From assembly GCA_051453625.1 (NCBI GenBank), contig JBOZIK010000001.1, positions 136,468,750-136,510,695 of the forward strand: a stretch of 41,946 nucleotides of DNA, given 5' to 3'. The position numbers were made by a program, and so were the translations under genes. The notes under the pieces were generated by a model. The model did not search any database, was not told where the DNA came from, and saw only the letters and a program-made list of their open reading frames with translations. This DNA comes from Welwitschia mirabilis. Lineage: Eukaryota > Gnetophyta > Gnetopsida > Welwitschiales. Below are positions 1 through 12,965 of this stretch, in pieces (position 1 is the stretch's first letter; the number at the start of each line of letters is the position of its first letter).

Positions 1-1889
1 TGTTTGGATTTGACTTATTTTGTATATTGTCATTTTTTTTGTTTGGAACTAGTGAGCATTTATAGCCCTAATGCAGTTAATAAAACCCAACTTTTAATTA
101 GTCAATAATTAATGTGCTTTTAAAGAAGAGATATTTTATTTTATTTTTAATAATCCTTTTAATATTCAATAATTTTTCATGCACATAAAGGGGTCATTGA
201 CTTAGTATCCTAATCAAGAAAAATCTTGTACTCATACAATGCTTTGAAAAATAATTAACTTCGCATGAAAGTAGATTTTACATTAACTCAAACATTTTTC
301 AATTAAAATGCCTTAAGTAAAATTAGAACTTAATAAGTTAACTCAAAAATACGAAAAACCTTTTCTTTAAAATTACAAGTAAACTTAAATTGCACCTAAT
401 TCATAATAAAAATGTGATCACTTATTTTTTATTTATTTAAAGGCCATCAACCAAGATCATCTAATTTAAGAAACTCATGAATGAATAGAAGAGGATGGGG
501 GTTAGAGTATTTTATTAGGTGGAGCCAAATGGAGAATGGTGGAAAGTGAAATCTAAGATGATGATGATTTATTCGATGTTTTAAATGAAACTTAGGATTT
601 TCTACATGAAAATTTTTGAGGTGGGAATTATACAGGTGGAATTACTTGATTAGCTTAAGTCATGAAAGGGTATCAATCACAAAATTTTTTAACATTTTTA
701 ATTTTTTGAAATCTACATTTATCCTAAAAGGAAAATCTATCTTAATAGAAAAATCTAACTTAAAGGCATATAATAAAGCTAAAAATTTAAATAGGAATTT
801 TCCAAGGTATTGCATATGTGAAGGTTCAAAATGATAAATGCCAAGGTTGAATGATGAATCAAAATTATGCAAAGCATTCAACGATGAGAGATAATACTTA
901 TAAAATTTTATGCATGAATTCATAATAATTGGTAAAACATTAACATTAGCAGTGAAATCAATGCATTCGAAATTAGAAATTTTTCATCCCTTAGCCTGGT
1001 CCTACTTACTCAATATCTTATGTAAGACATCATTTTGGGTAGAAGATGAAGATGGGTTGTAAATCCTTAAATAAGGCAAATGATCATCAAGAGAAGAATC
1101 AAACGATAATTTAAAAGGTAAAATGGTTTGTCTTTCTTATTAGGATTTAAGTCTTGCTTAGAAGGTAAAGATGAAAATGATATAATTGCCTCAAGAGGTT
1201 GTTAAGAAAAAGATTGTTCAAAGGACTAATTATAAAAAGCCTCTCGACTAATGTTATTCTCTTGGTAAAGCTTAATAAAGGATTCTTCCTCAAGTGGTTA
1301 CTCAAGCAACAAAGGTTATGATTTAATTTTTTTCTTATTAATATCACTTATTAACTCCTTCTCTATTGAGTAACTTTCAAGTTTATAGTCTCACTCAAAC
1401 ATGTGCTCATTTACTATAGCTTGATCATCATTAGATGTATCTAATCCTAGTATAAAGTATAGTCTATATGCACCTAATCAATCACTCTTTAAGGCATTTA
1501 TAAACTCAATGTTCTCTTGTATATCCTCATTGGTCCTATTATGGGCTTCTTCCTCATTGTTAAGGGATATGATTTGGATGTCATTAATTTGTTTTGTTAA
1601 TCCCTTTAAAGTTTTCAAGACTTATAGTTTCATAGAATGTAGGAAGGTTTTCCTCATCTTGTTATTCCTTAAGAGCCCTAAGGATTTGGGCATTAGTCTA
1701 AGCTATTTGTTAAAGGATTTTTGTAAATGTTTTCCTTATTTTTATTGGAGCTGTCTATCATATCCCAAATTTTGTAAATATTATTTACTTAGATTTTAAG
1801 TATGTTAAACTTTAGTCAAGCTGAATCAAATGTCCAAGAGTTATTGTGGTAAAGGGCCCTTTGGTGATTAACATCTCGCCATAGCGGGA

Positions 1890-1990
1890 TGAATTACTTT
1901 TCTTTAGACATCCTAATGGTAGAGTAGTGCTCCCACTACTTTGTGGTTGTGGGTTCGATTCTTGAAATAGTCTTTAAATAATTAAAAAAA
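1890..1990 (+). repeat. tRNA-like / SINE relic with A and B boxes
   Basis: TGGTAGAGTAG (1,917-1,927) fits the pol III A box TRGYNNANNNG exactly, and GGTTCGATTC (1,952-1,961) fits the B box. The 24-bp spacing is tRNA-like, but no full cloverleaf folds, so a SINE or tRNA relic is more likely than a working tRNA gene. Confidence 0.45.
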
Positions 1991-3483
1991 TTAAATTAAA
2001 AAATTCAATGTCTTTTGTTTATAAGACTTTTATAGAAGAGTAATTCATCATCTAATTATAAGATTAATATACTTAATATCTAAGTAAATAAGATTTAAAA
2101 AATATGGTATATAATAGTTTCTTTCAAAGAATAAAAGTGAATTCAAGTTTGTTAGAAGAATAATTAATAATATCTTCTAAAAATTTCTAAAAAGTATCTT
2201 CGAAGGAAGATAATGTAGTTTGTCGAGTGTATGAAGATGATGGGTATTGGTTAAACAATGAAGGATATTCAAAGGAAGATGAGAGATGATGGTTAAAGGA
2301 TGATGAATATAGATAGAAGGATGAAAGATAAGGATTATGAGAGGCAAATGAAGGTGTGGGATCAATTTCTCTTAGTTCATAATAAGGATGTTCAAATTCA
2401 AAATTATAAGGAGGTTGATCTATACATGGAAAGGGCTGAGGATACTCTTTAAATGTTTGTCTAGATCAAATGAAGTATAGTATAGTTCATTTGGATTAAC
2501 TATAATTCTTAAAACTATAAGGGTAAACAAGTAGAATCTCAGAAGGTATCTAAAATGAGTTAAGAGCCTAACTCATGGTTTAAGTTTAAGAAAACAAGTT
2601 ACGGTTTAGGTTGAAAGCTCATGTTTTCTTCGTTTTACATAGTTTAAGAGGAGGCATTAGTTAAAATGATTCAAAGAGGTCAAACAAGGTATCTATAAAA
2701 GTTTCATAGCATTTAGAGCAGGAAAGCCAATGACGCTAGTCAGAGAAGGTAACAATGTTAATGGTTTTGAGCAAAATAGTTTAAGAAAATATAGAGTTTA
2801 CATTTAGAGTAATACAAAAGGTTTTAACTTGTAGGGTCTGAGAAAATTTTGATAGAAACTTGAAACAACTGTAATTTTGCAAAATTTAACCTAGGAAATT
2901 AACCTAAATGTTTTAAGTTTTCTTAAAAAAATTTAATAAAAATAAAATAGGATAGCACTAAAAATTTAATAGAGATTTACAAAAATTAGAAACACACAAA
3001 ACACACAAAACAAATTATTGAGTTTAGTTCAGTTTTAATTCATGATCTTAGATTCAGTTACACCTGCAGAAAAGTCATTAGACATGAAACATGAAATATC
3101 AGATATAAAAATGAATTTTAGATGTAATATTAAATAGCCAAACTCAATAACTTGGATCAATTCATGTTTTACTAGAAACGGATCAGTCCCTGCAACTAGA
3201 AGAAAAAGAAAACCTAAAAACAAAAGAGAAAAGGACCGGTTTGTGTATCACTGGAAAGAGAACCAGTACTCATCATTGGAAAAAAATAAAAACTAACTAA
3301 AAATTGCAACAAAAAACCATGTACTCTTAAAAACGTTTTGTGCTAATATCCCTGACAATAATGTTTAAATCTAATCATAGCTTTGTAGTAATCTAGATTT
3401 ATTTAAGTTTACACTTAGAATCATTCTTCTATAGGGATATATGTGGTAACTTTTACAACAGTAATAAGATTATTATAACTTAT

Positions 3484-3583
3484 NNNNNNNNNNNNNNNNN
3501 NNNNNNNNNNNNNNNNNNNNNNNNNNNNNNNNNNNNNNNNNNNNNNNNNNNNNNNNNNNNNNNNNNNNNNNNNNNNNNNNNNN
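3484..3583. other. Assembly gap (100 N), probably false
   Basis: The 84 bases before it (3,400-3,483) recur after it (3,584-3,667) with one mismatch. Confidence 0.85.
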
Positions 3584-5000
3584 TATTTAAGTTTACACTT
3601 AGAATCATTCTTCTATAGGGATATATGTGGTAACTTTTACAAAAGTAATAAGATTATTATAACTTATAATAAAAATCACAATTAAAAAAAAATTTGAAAG
3701 TTAAGATTAAAATGATCTTCAGGTGATGACATGTGGGAATAGAAATTCTCCAAAGGTCTACTCAATTTGCCTAACTCTCTACCTTTACTCTAATGTTTAT
3801 TATATCCTAAACTTAATAATCAAGTAAGATCCACATAAAAATTGTCAATGCTAAATGAATTATGAAATAACAATGAAAGGAAAAAGCCTACTTAAAAATT
3901 AGTCGTACTTAAACACTGCTGATGCGAAATGACTTTGTGCATTAATGATGAAAGTATTAGAACTAACTTTGAAAATACTCCTACCTAAATATTTCTAATA
4001 CTAAATGACTTTGTGAATTAATATGAAAGGGTTTAAACTAATTCTTTATTAAAATCTAAAATAAATATACATTACATCATTGGAGAACGGTAAAGGAGAA
4101 AGGCTCCTCAACTAGCCTTGGATCATTCCACCTCCAAGAAAGGTTATCAGAGTGCCTTGACATCTGAGCCTCTAAACCTTTCCCACATTAACCAATCAAA
4201 TGATATTTACAGTGGGTGCTCAAGGCCCCTTTATAGATGAGAGAAAGCCTGAGGAGCTTTGCCATTATTATGTTAGATGTTGTCATTATTCATTAAGTGG
4301 GTAGTTACAACAAAGGGGCTTACTTAAGGCCAGTTACATAAGGAGGAAGTTATAATATTTAGCATGTAGCCAAAAGCAAAGATTCTTTGTCTTCTTATGC
4401 AACAATGACAATGACATGTCCTCTGACTGCTAATGATTCCACCAGTGGATGTCATGTTCTGTTTCTTTCACATGATCATCCTTGTTATGCCACATGTCAT
4501 TGGGACATGTAAATTTGTACTTCTACCATGTGTTGTCAAATTTGAAGATTTATTTAGGATAAATTCTGACTTAGCCCATAAGCACAATGTGATAAACTTT
4601 CTAAGTTATTACAAAAATGTTAGTTTTAACAAGCTTTGCCTCATAGCTAGTGTTATGTACTGAAATTCCTTAAGGTTTTGCAAAGTCTTTTAGAAGTCAG
4701 GAAAGTCCATAATATCATGAAAAATAATAAAAATGGTAGAATATATTAATATGTGATAGAATAATGCATTTTAATGTTTCTCCTAATGCTAAATTGATCC
4801 CTTTCACTTTCTTAGAATGTTAATTTTAGCATGTAAACATTCGTCTATGGTTAAGGAATATTAGATGATATTTATACAGAATCATTACATACTATCATTG
4901 AAAACTTTCATATGGATTATTATAAAATTTATTTAAATTATAGTTTTTTAAATAATTAATGCATAGTTTCACATGAATTTATGTAGCTTTTTTTTCCCAA

Positions 5001-6899
5001 GATAAGATAGCCAGTAATTTAAATAAAGAGATAAAGTGCAAAGTTAGAACATTATTTACTTACAAGGTTAAGACTGCTTCATACTGAAGCATCATGATAG
5101 GGCCTATAGTTCCACAAGGGAAATAGAAGCTAGGGAGAAAACTAGAAAATGGCATTCCTCCTTAGTAGACATAACAAGAGTGGTAATAATTACTAGATTT
5201 AAGTTTGAAAAAAATAAAAAGTTACATTAACACTAAATATTATTACCACAAAAAGGATGAGATGAGACAAGAGCAAACCGATGACATAAAATCATTAAAA
5301 CACTTAATCCACCTATGAGATCCATGAACTAGTTTTTTAGGGTTTAACTTCCAATTTTGTGTGTATCTACATGATAGTGCAGTGGAGTCCATAATCATGG
5401 ATTACGATGGATAAATTAATCAAATTTGCATATGGAACTAATTTCTTTGCTATTAATTCACCTATGTTGTCTTCTCCCCTGCTTTTCACCATCTTTGATG
5501 GCTATTATTGAGAGGCCTATGTTCTATTAGTTATTTGGTGGGTTCTACTAGTAAATCAAACTCTGGTTAGTAAAACTATCCATCGATTAGTTGAGGTCAG
5601 GGACTCTATAGCCTCCTCCATTAATCTATCCAAGTGTTATAGAAACAAGAAGGAAGAGAGGATAGAGGAAGGGTAGCATTTCGGACTGACTAGGGGAAGG
5701 AGGGAAATTATTCACAAAGGAAGGAGTTGTGGCTGAAGGTGAAGAAAAAGCTACTAGGTTAATTGAGGATTAGGCCAGAGGTGGCGATGGAGGATTTTAG
5801 GAGCCTGATGGAGGAGGGACGTGGGGAGATAGGTGGAAAGACTTGTCCAAAACTTTTAGCTTAGAGAAGTCTAAGGAGATAATGGAAGTTGTTAAGATAT
5901 TATTGAATCATTCTATGAGTGGTGAAAGACAAGGCATTTGAAGCTCTGGTGGAATCATGGCTATTCTTCCACTTGAGCTTCTTACTATGCTTTTGTTTAT
6001 GGAAAACTTACCATACTACCTTCTTTTTTCTTCTTGAAGTCATATGCTATTAGGCCAAGACCAGGTGCCAAGAGGTCTTTACTTAAAGTCTAGGAAGAAA
6101 TTTGAGGGCCACTCACTTAAGGATTTACTTAGACTATCTCTTAGCATTTTAGGAGTGCTAACCTAAAGGCAGCAAGGCCTGCTACTTAGTCTTTAGAGTC
6201 TTGTTTTCTTTCTCTTATCATCTTGTATCATAATCTTCTTCTTTTCTATCCCTTGTACAAGGATTCTTGTGCGTGGTGCACTAGAGTACCTAAAAGATCC
6301 ACATGAGCAACTATATGGGATTTCTTTCTGGCAGTTGTTTCATGCTCCTTCCTGAGCTTCGTGACTAGGAAGACTAACATGTTGATCACATCCTTGCTTG
6401 CCCCTGGGTGAAATGCACGTACAAGTCTAAAGTAAAAACTATAGACATTTATCACCTTATCATTTAGTGTAAAATATTTAATAAACTATCAGTATTTTAA
6501 ACCATTCTTTATCATGATAAGAGCACTTAATCATCTCCTTCATTTTTTAGGGCTTTTTTCCATCACCAAAAAAATCTGTTGAGTTAAGTGTCATTACACT
6601 TGCCCTAGTAGGTGATCCTTTTCCCTTCATGTTTGAGGCCAAGTTCTTCTCCTATCAAGTCATTCATTTATGACTGCTCATGATAAAGATGTCTCTACTC
6701 CACATTTAGATCAATTAGTTTAGCTATTCCCTAGGACAACTGTGAAGCTTTATATAATACTCTATCCACCGCATGCTTTGGAAGTGATGGAAAACTAGGG
6801 AGCTTCATATGTTAGCATGTTGATGTATCTTATGCTTGAAAGTTTCTCTTACTATAAATCCCATCATCTCTATCTCTTTCATTTCTTCTAATTGATGAA
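5001..6899. other. Unassigned stretch next to the LINE
   Basis: A minus-strand open run of 69 codons (6,246-6,455) is not recognised. The region may include the LINE 3' end, but no poly(A)/poly(T) end or target-site duplication was found. Confidence 0.35.
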
Positions 6900-7099
6900 T
6901 TGTCATTATCACCCTTACTAGAATATTTAGGAGGAAGACAAGTCCTTGGGATTTAAATACCCTTTGATTTCTTTCTAATTACATCTACCAAAGGATTTCT
7001 AACCATAAGACCATCCTCAGAGTATGAAATAGGGAGATTTTCCCATACATTGACTTGTTCCAAATGTACAGATGATGGGATCCCCCTATTTTCTACATG

Positions 7100-7215
7100 C
7101 ATCTATTTATTTCCTTTAGAAAATTACACTCCAAGAAGATGTGTCAAATTGTCTTTACATCATGGTAATAAAATATTAAGGCCATGTTGAACCTTTTGTG
7201 AGTGAGAATGTTCTA
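7100..7215 (-). pseudogene. LINE C-terminal zinc-binding (zf-RVT) remnant
   Basis: Minus strand reads KTI-stop-HIFLECNFLKE, resembling the E..xHLFxxCxF end of zf-RVT regions that follow LINE RT in plants. Confidence 0.5.
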
Positions 7216-8249
7216 AGTGAGAAGGCCCTAATGTCTAATTATCCAGCTAAAGAAATAAACTTTTAGATGATAATAAAGTTTCCATAGGACCTTTCATCCG
7301 AGGTGTTTCCTAAGGGATTGGGTCATTAGGCAAGATATCCAATTGATTTCCTTCTGATTCAGGAAGGTAAAACTATCTTATCTGCCTTTATTTAGAGGGG
7401 AATACCTTGACTTGATAAGCTTGATTACCTCTATTATGTCCTATATATTTTCTAAGGTGGAAGGAGGGATTCACCCTGGATGGACAATCATTCCTCTTCC
7501 CATAGATGTTTGACCTATGTAACTTCTTACATTCTTAGATACTTTCTTAGCTTTAGATATTTTTCCTTAATTTTTACATTGAATTTGTCCTCTATTAGGA
7601 GGCTTCCTATTGAGATATTTCTTAATCCAAACTTCCACCTCCTGAGAGATTAGAGATACATCTAGCCTTGTTTTATGCTCTTCTAAATTTCTAAAGAGTG
7701 GTCTACTTTGTTCTAGATGCTCCCATATTTTGGTTTAAGCACTTCACCTAAAGCTTGTCCATATTATTCCAAATCTCTGAAGCTAGGTTGGTAGCTAAAG
7801 TAAGAGCCTATGGTCTAGCATATTTTAGCTTGTAATCCATTGCATGATTTGTCTTAGTGATTTTTTCTCTGGAACCAAATGAATTTTATTCTTGTTATCA
7901 TTATCATATTATAGAAAGTCCCTAATTATTTTGTTAATTTAATTTAGAACCATTCATAGGGGAATTATAAACACCATCATGTAAACTAGGATACTATTCA
8001 GGACTACTTTAACTAGTGCTAGTTTTCTTGCTAATAAGAGGAATCCTTCCCTCTAAGTCGAAAGCTTCCTTTCCAATTTGTTAATTGTGGAACCTAAAAG
8101 CTTTATGTTCTTCCTACCTATAAAAGGGATTACCCTAAGTATTTTCTGAGTAATGCTTCTTTGTTGCACCAAAAATCTATTAGATCTTCTTATTCCTCTT
8201 CTTTAGGTAGTTCATACTAACAACATAGGTTTTCTTTCAATTAACTTTC

Positions 8250-9060
8250 AGATCTATGGCCCTCTTAAAGAGATCGATGGCTTTTCTTACCTTCTTTGCC
8301 TCTAGAACCAAAGCTTAAAAAAGATAAGGATGTCATCCACATACTTAAGGATGTGTACTTAAGGATGTGTTGGCCTAGGAATGACTTTATCTAGTCTAAC
8401 TTTATCTAAACAACTATTTAAATTATTAGCCATGATAGAAAATAGGTAAGGAAACATGGAATCCCCCTATCTGATTCCCCCTCCCTAGGAAAAACTTCTT
8501 AGAGTTTCTTCCATTCATTTGAACTTCGAATTTAGATGTAGTAAGGATATAACTAATTATCTTTTGGAATAAATCTGAGAATCCTAGTCACTCTAAGGTA
8601 ACCTCTAAACATTTTGAACTAACTTTGTAATAGTCTTTCAAGAGGTCCAACTTAACCATGCATAGTATTTTTCTCTATTGACATGCCTAGTGAATGGCTT
8701 CCTGAGCTATGATGATGTTCTTCCAAATATACATGCCTAAGATGAAGCCTATCTAATTATCGCTAATGATATAGGAAAGAAGGGGTTAGAGGCAGTTGAC
8801 CAAAATCTTAGATAGAACCTTATAAAAACAAGTGCAGAGATTATTGATCTATAGTCTTAAAGGGATTGAATGATATCTTTTTTAGGAAGCAGGACTATTA
8901 TTATGTCTTCCTAATGTTTTAGGAATATTGCATGTTGAAATCCTCTTTGGATTACTTCTTTGATATCATTCCCTGTCACATACCAATAGTCATTAAAGAA
9001 CTCGAAATTCGAGCCATCTAAACCTGAGGCCTTGTTTTTTAGGGGCTGAGCTCAAAATAT
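8250..9060 (-). pseudogene. LINE reverse transcriptase domain
   Basis: Minus strand: KNKASGLDGSNFEFFNDYW (9,040-8,980), IVLLPKKD and DYRSIISALVF (about 8,900-8,820), GIR-stop-GDSMFPYLFSIM (about 8,480-8,430; one stop in place of the Gln of GIRQGD) and HILKYVDDILIF, whose catalytic YVDD is intact at 8,332-8,343. These are the RT blocks in the correct order. A 14-bp tandem duplication adjoins the YVDD block. Confidence 0.85.
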
Positions 9061-9143
9061 CATGGATTGCCTCCCTTGAGGGGATTTTTTAGACCCTGTA
9101 ATTATCTTCCTCTATGATCATATTTGGGATGTTGTTTGCTACC

Positions 9144-9401
9144 TGTTATAACCCACATTTTGTAAGCTTTAATTAATAGGGTTTCTAAACTATGTAAAAC
9201 ACTTTGATATTAATTTNNNNNNNNNNNNNNNNNNNNNNNNNNNNNNNNNNNNNNNNNNNNNNNNNNNNNNNNNNNNNNNNNNNNNNNNNNNNNNNNNNNN
9301 NNNNNNNNNNNNNNNNGTTCCGTTGTGCATGATAGTTAATAACTAATACACAAAAAAAAAAAAAAATGGTTAATTAGGGTAATTAAAGTTGGAGTGTTAC
9401 A
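9144..9401. mobile_element. Second copy of the TG...CA element, interior hidden by a gap
   Basis: Starts TGTTATAACCCACATTTTG and shares AACTATGTAAAACACTTTGAT with the other copy's left end. After the 100-N gap it shares TCCGTTGTGCATGATAGTTAA and TTAATTAGGGTAATTAAAG with the other copy's right end, ending GTGTTACA. Flanking CTACC and CAACC match 4 of 5. It splits the LINE between endonuclease and RT. Confidence 0.7.
9217..9316. other. Assembly gap (100 N) inside the second TG...CA copy
   Basis: Exactly 100 N. The left flank matches the sister element's first ~73 bp and the right flank its last ~85 bp, so the missing interior could be up to about 3.4 kb. Confidence 0.7.
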
Positions 9402-9859
9402 CAACCACTTAAGGATTTACGTTTTTGTTTTTCATAAAGAGATTTTGGAAGTAATCTTTCATATAATTAAGGTCTAAAGCCTCAACCTTGGTAAATATTA
9501 CCATTTTCTTTATTTTATCCCTCTAAGATGCATGAATGTGGAAATATCGCAAGTTTTAATTCCCATATTTTAGCCATTTTTCTTTTGATCTGAGCTGCTA
9601 GTTTCTTTTATGATGAATTTGTGAGTGATTTTCTCCTCATTTATCATATCTTACATTAACTTTTCTCATTTTGAGATCTCGTGTATCATCTGGTAGTGGT
9701 TGGTGAGATTGTATACTATTATTAAATGTATAGAAGCCAAAGGATTTTTCTTTAGGTTTGGCAGATCTATGAAAATTTCAAAGCCATCCCAGCATGAACG
9801 TTTTTTTCCTTCTCCTCTCTCAGACTATCCCATATTCATTATAACTCCTCTCTAGTTTT

Positions 9860-10570
9860 GAATCTATAAATCTAAATGTTTTCAAACTTAAAGGGGTATA
9901 CTTTGGCTTGTCCCAGTCACATATTACTAGTCTATGACTTGATAAAAGGTACAAAAAGTTTTTACTCATGGGGAAAACTAGTTTCATATTTTTTCATTAA
10001 CTAGAAATCTATCTAGTCTTGATCCCTTTCATTTTCTTTTCTCATCGAACTCTTTCTAGTTGAAATAAGTCTAATGTATAAAAACTTTCAACATGACTCC
10101 TAGACATTTGAGATCCTAGGAAAAGGATTGGTCTTCTAGAATGCATCTTCTACTTATTCTTTTTGTCTTATTTTTAATCATAATTTACTCTTCTCCCATG
10201 ATCTATCCTATTTTCGAGGCAATCTTGAATGTCTAAGACCTAAATGTTTGTTTATCTTTTTTTAAGAAAGGTCTACAAACATTTAGAAACTCGATACTTT
10301 CTTCTTGAATGCTCAAACTATTTTTTTCCCCTACTCTGTTGGTAAAGGTCAAATGATTCTGCCACATAATGGTTAGATTTCCACTTTTTCTTATGATTTG
10401 TATCGACCTTAAACCACCTTGTCCCAAGGTACTTGTGTTTTTTGCTATATTTAGTTTCCTAGAGAAACACAACTACTATGTTTTTCTAGTATGTTGTCTT
10501 CTTTAGATAATTTTTGTTTTTGCTAGGTTAGTCAGTATCATACAATTCCAAGTCATGATTCTCATGTTAT
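9860..10570 (-). pseudogene. LINE apurinic-type endonuclease domain
   Basis: Minus strand starts MRIMTWNC...NLAKTKII (10,552 downward), the characteristic start of L1 ORF2 endonuclease. It continues with VVVFLxETKYSKKHKY (the QETK motif with the catalytic Glu) and ends SRLDRFLVNEK and SSHRLVICDW, where the family has a Ser-Asp-His motif. Asp there reads Ser, and stops and frameshifts break the domain. Confidence 0.75.
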
Positions 10571-11299
10571 AGAGTGCTACAATTATCCTCATAGGTGAAC
10601 ATCTCATGATCATCATGTCCTATTATTAAATTCATGTAAACATCTTTGCTAAGAGTAACTCCTTGTGTTTCCTTCTTATTGTTGTCATTACTACTTAGGA
10701 CCAGCTCATCCATGGTTCTTATGTACAATTAGTTATATCTCATGCTTATTTCATTTGCCTTCTTTTTTGGTTGGAAGGCCTTCTAAGACCTCATTGGCTA
10801 TTTTTCATTGGGAGGTTTCCACCTACACTTTCCTTAGTGGTTTCCTCTGCTTTTTAGTTCTCCCCCTCTATGCTTCTCTTTGGAGGAGTTGGTTTTTCTA
10901 AGGGGATGTTATTAGTTCCTATTGCCTTTTTCTATGTTGTGCATTATGGAAAGGCCTACATTTTTTTCCTTTAGATGATACTATCTGCTATCCCTTATTA
11001 TTCCCATTCTTCTAACTACAATCTACTAAGAAGACCTCTTGATTAATGGCAGCCTTGGGTAATTGATTTTCTACACCTTTTACCATGAGCAAACCTCCTT
11101 GTGGTTGTATTTAGTCTCCTAGCTTGTTGGCTTTTTCTTCTCTACTTCTTTAGAGATTCTCCTTCCTTAAGGCCTTTCCTTACTATTTTCCATTGTGTTT
11201 GGTTGTTCTTGCATCACTGACATGAGCAAAAAAGTTCCTTCTTATTCTTCTTGCTAGTTGGGCTACTGATCTTCGCTTATGGTTCCTCGCCTAATTTTG

Positions 11300-11808
11300 T
11301 TTCATTAATATTTATCACACTGGGTCGATATGTGCCCTTGCTACATACATATTGTACAAATTTTTGGAATATTTTCATTAACCATTTATTTAGTAAATAT
11401 TTTATGGAATCCTTGGAGCTCAATTTATGGGATTGGCTCTATGTCCTCTAGCATTCTCACATAGAATTTGGTGCTTAGTATTAGGAGCCCTTTTACTATA
11501 ACTTGATTAATCATAATGAGTTTGCCAAAAAATGAGGTAATACCCCAAAATACTACTTTTGTCTAGAACTCTACCAGGAGCCCTGACAACCAGATCTATA
11601 TTTTAAGTTGCTTTAGTCTGGGTTTACCTAGTTTATCCTTTTTCTGTGGCAGATAACCTAGGTACCAAATTTTCACCTACATAATAAGGTTTCTTACCCT
11701 CCAAGCTATCATAGCTTCTACTAGGTTATGATCCTTCTCGTTAGCAAAAATGAAAAAATATCCATTTCCTCTGATCGGGGTGATTTATATGCTCATACCT
11801 AACTAGGT
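11300..11808 (-). pseudogene. LINE ORF1, DUF4283-like domain and CCHC zinc knuckle
   Basis: Minus strand: PIRGNGYFFIFANEKDHNLV, AMIAWRVRNL, then IWLSGLLVEF, KVVFWGITSFFGKLIMINQ and TKFYVRMLEDIEPIP, which follow plant LINE ORF1 proteins (usual form: PLW..LPGLP..FW....L..I....G.P...D). A knuckle follows near 11,310-11,365: CTIC-M-stop-QGH-ISTQ-C keeps exact C-x2-C-x4-H-x4-C spacing with one internal stop. Confidence 0.75.
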
Positions 11809-11813
11809 CTTTA
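11809..11813. repeat. Target-site duplication, left copy
   Basis: CTTTA directly before TGTTATA; partner at 15,431-15,435. Confidence 0.75.
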
Positions 11814-12126
11814 TGTTATATTCCATATTTTGTAGTCTTTAATTAGTAATCATAATCACATGGCTACAAGAATCTCTAAATTATGTAATACATTTTGATA
11901 TCAATTTTAATGAAAATCCTTTCTTCTAAAGTGAGAGTCAATGTGTAACCTTATAATTAATAATGTATTAAATTTCTTATGGCAAACATAAATTTTGGAT
12001 TCATAGATATTCATAAGATTACTTAACTAATTAATCTTAGTTTTGGGTAATTTTATTACTTTAAATAATAATGATAATTATAAGAATTTTAATACTAAAT
12101 AAAGCTATTTATGATTAAGCAAGTCA

Positions 12127-12965
12127 NNNNNNNNNNNNNNNNNNNNNNNNNNNNNNNNNNNNNNNNNNNNNNNNNNNNNNNNNNNNNNNNNNNNNNNNNN
12201 NNNNNNNNNNNNNNNNNNNNNNNNNNNNNNNNNNNNNNNNNNNNNNNNNNNNNNNNNNNNNNNNNNNNNNNNNNNNNNNNNNNNNNNNNNNNNNNNNNNN
12301 NNNNNNNNNNNNNNNNNNNNNNNNNNNNNNNNNNNNNNNNNNNNNNNNNNNNNNNNNNNNNNNNNNNNNNNNNNNNNNNNNNNNNNNNNNNNNNNNNNNN
12401 NNNNNNNNNNNNNNNNNNNNNNNNNNNNNNNNNNNNNNNNNNNNNNNNNNNNNNNNNNNNNNNNNNNNNNNNNNNNNNNNNNNNNNNNNNNNNNNNNNNN
12501 NNNNNNNNNNNNNNNNNNNNNNNNNNNNNNNNNNNNNNNNNNNNNNNNNNNNNNNNNNNNNNNNNNNNNNNNNNNNNNNNNNNNNNNNNNNNNNNNNNNN
12601 NNNNNNNNNNNNNNNNNNNNNNNNNNNNNNNNNNNNNNNNNNNNNNNNNNNNNNNNNNNNNNNNNNNNNNNNNNNNNNNNNNNNNNNNNNNNNNNNNNNN
12701 NNNNNNNNNNNNNNNNNNNNNNNNNNNNNNNNNNNNNNNNNNNNNNNNNNNNNNNNNNNNNNNNNNNNNNNNNNNNNNNNNNNNNNNNNNNNNNNNNNNN
12801 NNNNNNNNNNNNNNNNNNNNNNNNNNNNNNNNNNNNNNNNNNNNNNNNNNNNNNNNNNNNNNNNNNNNNNNNNNNNNNNNNNNNNNNNNNNNNNNNNNNN
12901 NNNNNNNNNNNNNNNNNNNNNNNNNNNNNNNNNNNNNNNNNNNNNNNNNNNNNNNNNNNNNNNNN
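12127..12965. other. Assembly gap (839 N)
   Basis: Inside the TG...CA element. Flanks are not duplicated, and the uneven size suggests an estimated length. Confidence 0.9.

Larger units (their letters stand above)
1..5000. other. AT-rich gene-free stretch
   Basis: Short open runs (62-96 codons) on both strands have no recognisable family. Apart from the tRNA-like relic and the gap at 3.5 kb nothing can be supported. Confidence 0.5.

Noticed and set aside
616-923. Overlapping open frames on both strands near 0.6-0.9 kb
   Set aside because: AT-rich, Lys/Asn/Phe/Ile-dominated translations without family resemblance, typical of chance frames.
1917-1961. A functional tRNA gene
   Set aside because: Boxes A and B fit, but acceptor, anticodon and T arms do not pair.
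3400-3667. A biological 84-bp repeat
   Set aside because: The two copies are separated by exactly 100 N, so an unmerged contig overlap is the simpler reading.
10665-10901. 78-codon plus-strand frame with hydrophobic content
   Set aside because: Lies between the LINE ORF1 knuckle and endonuclease; its hydrophobicity comes from reading purine-rich minus-strand sequence backwards.
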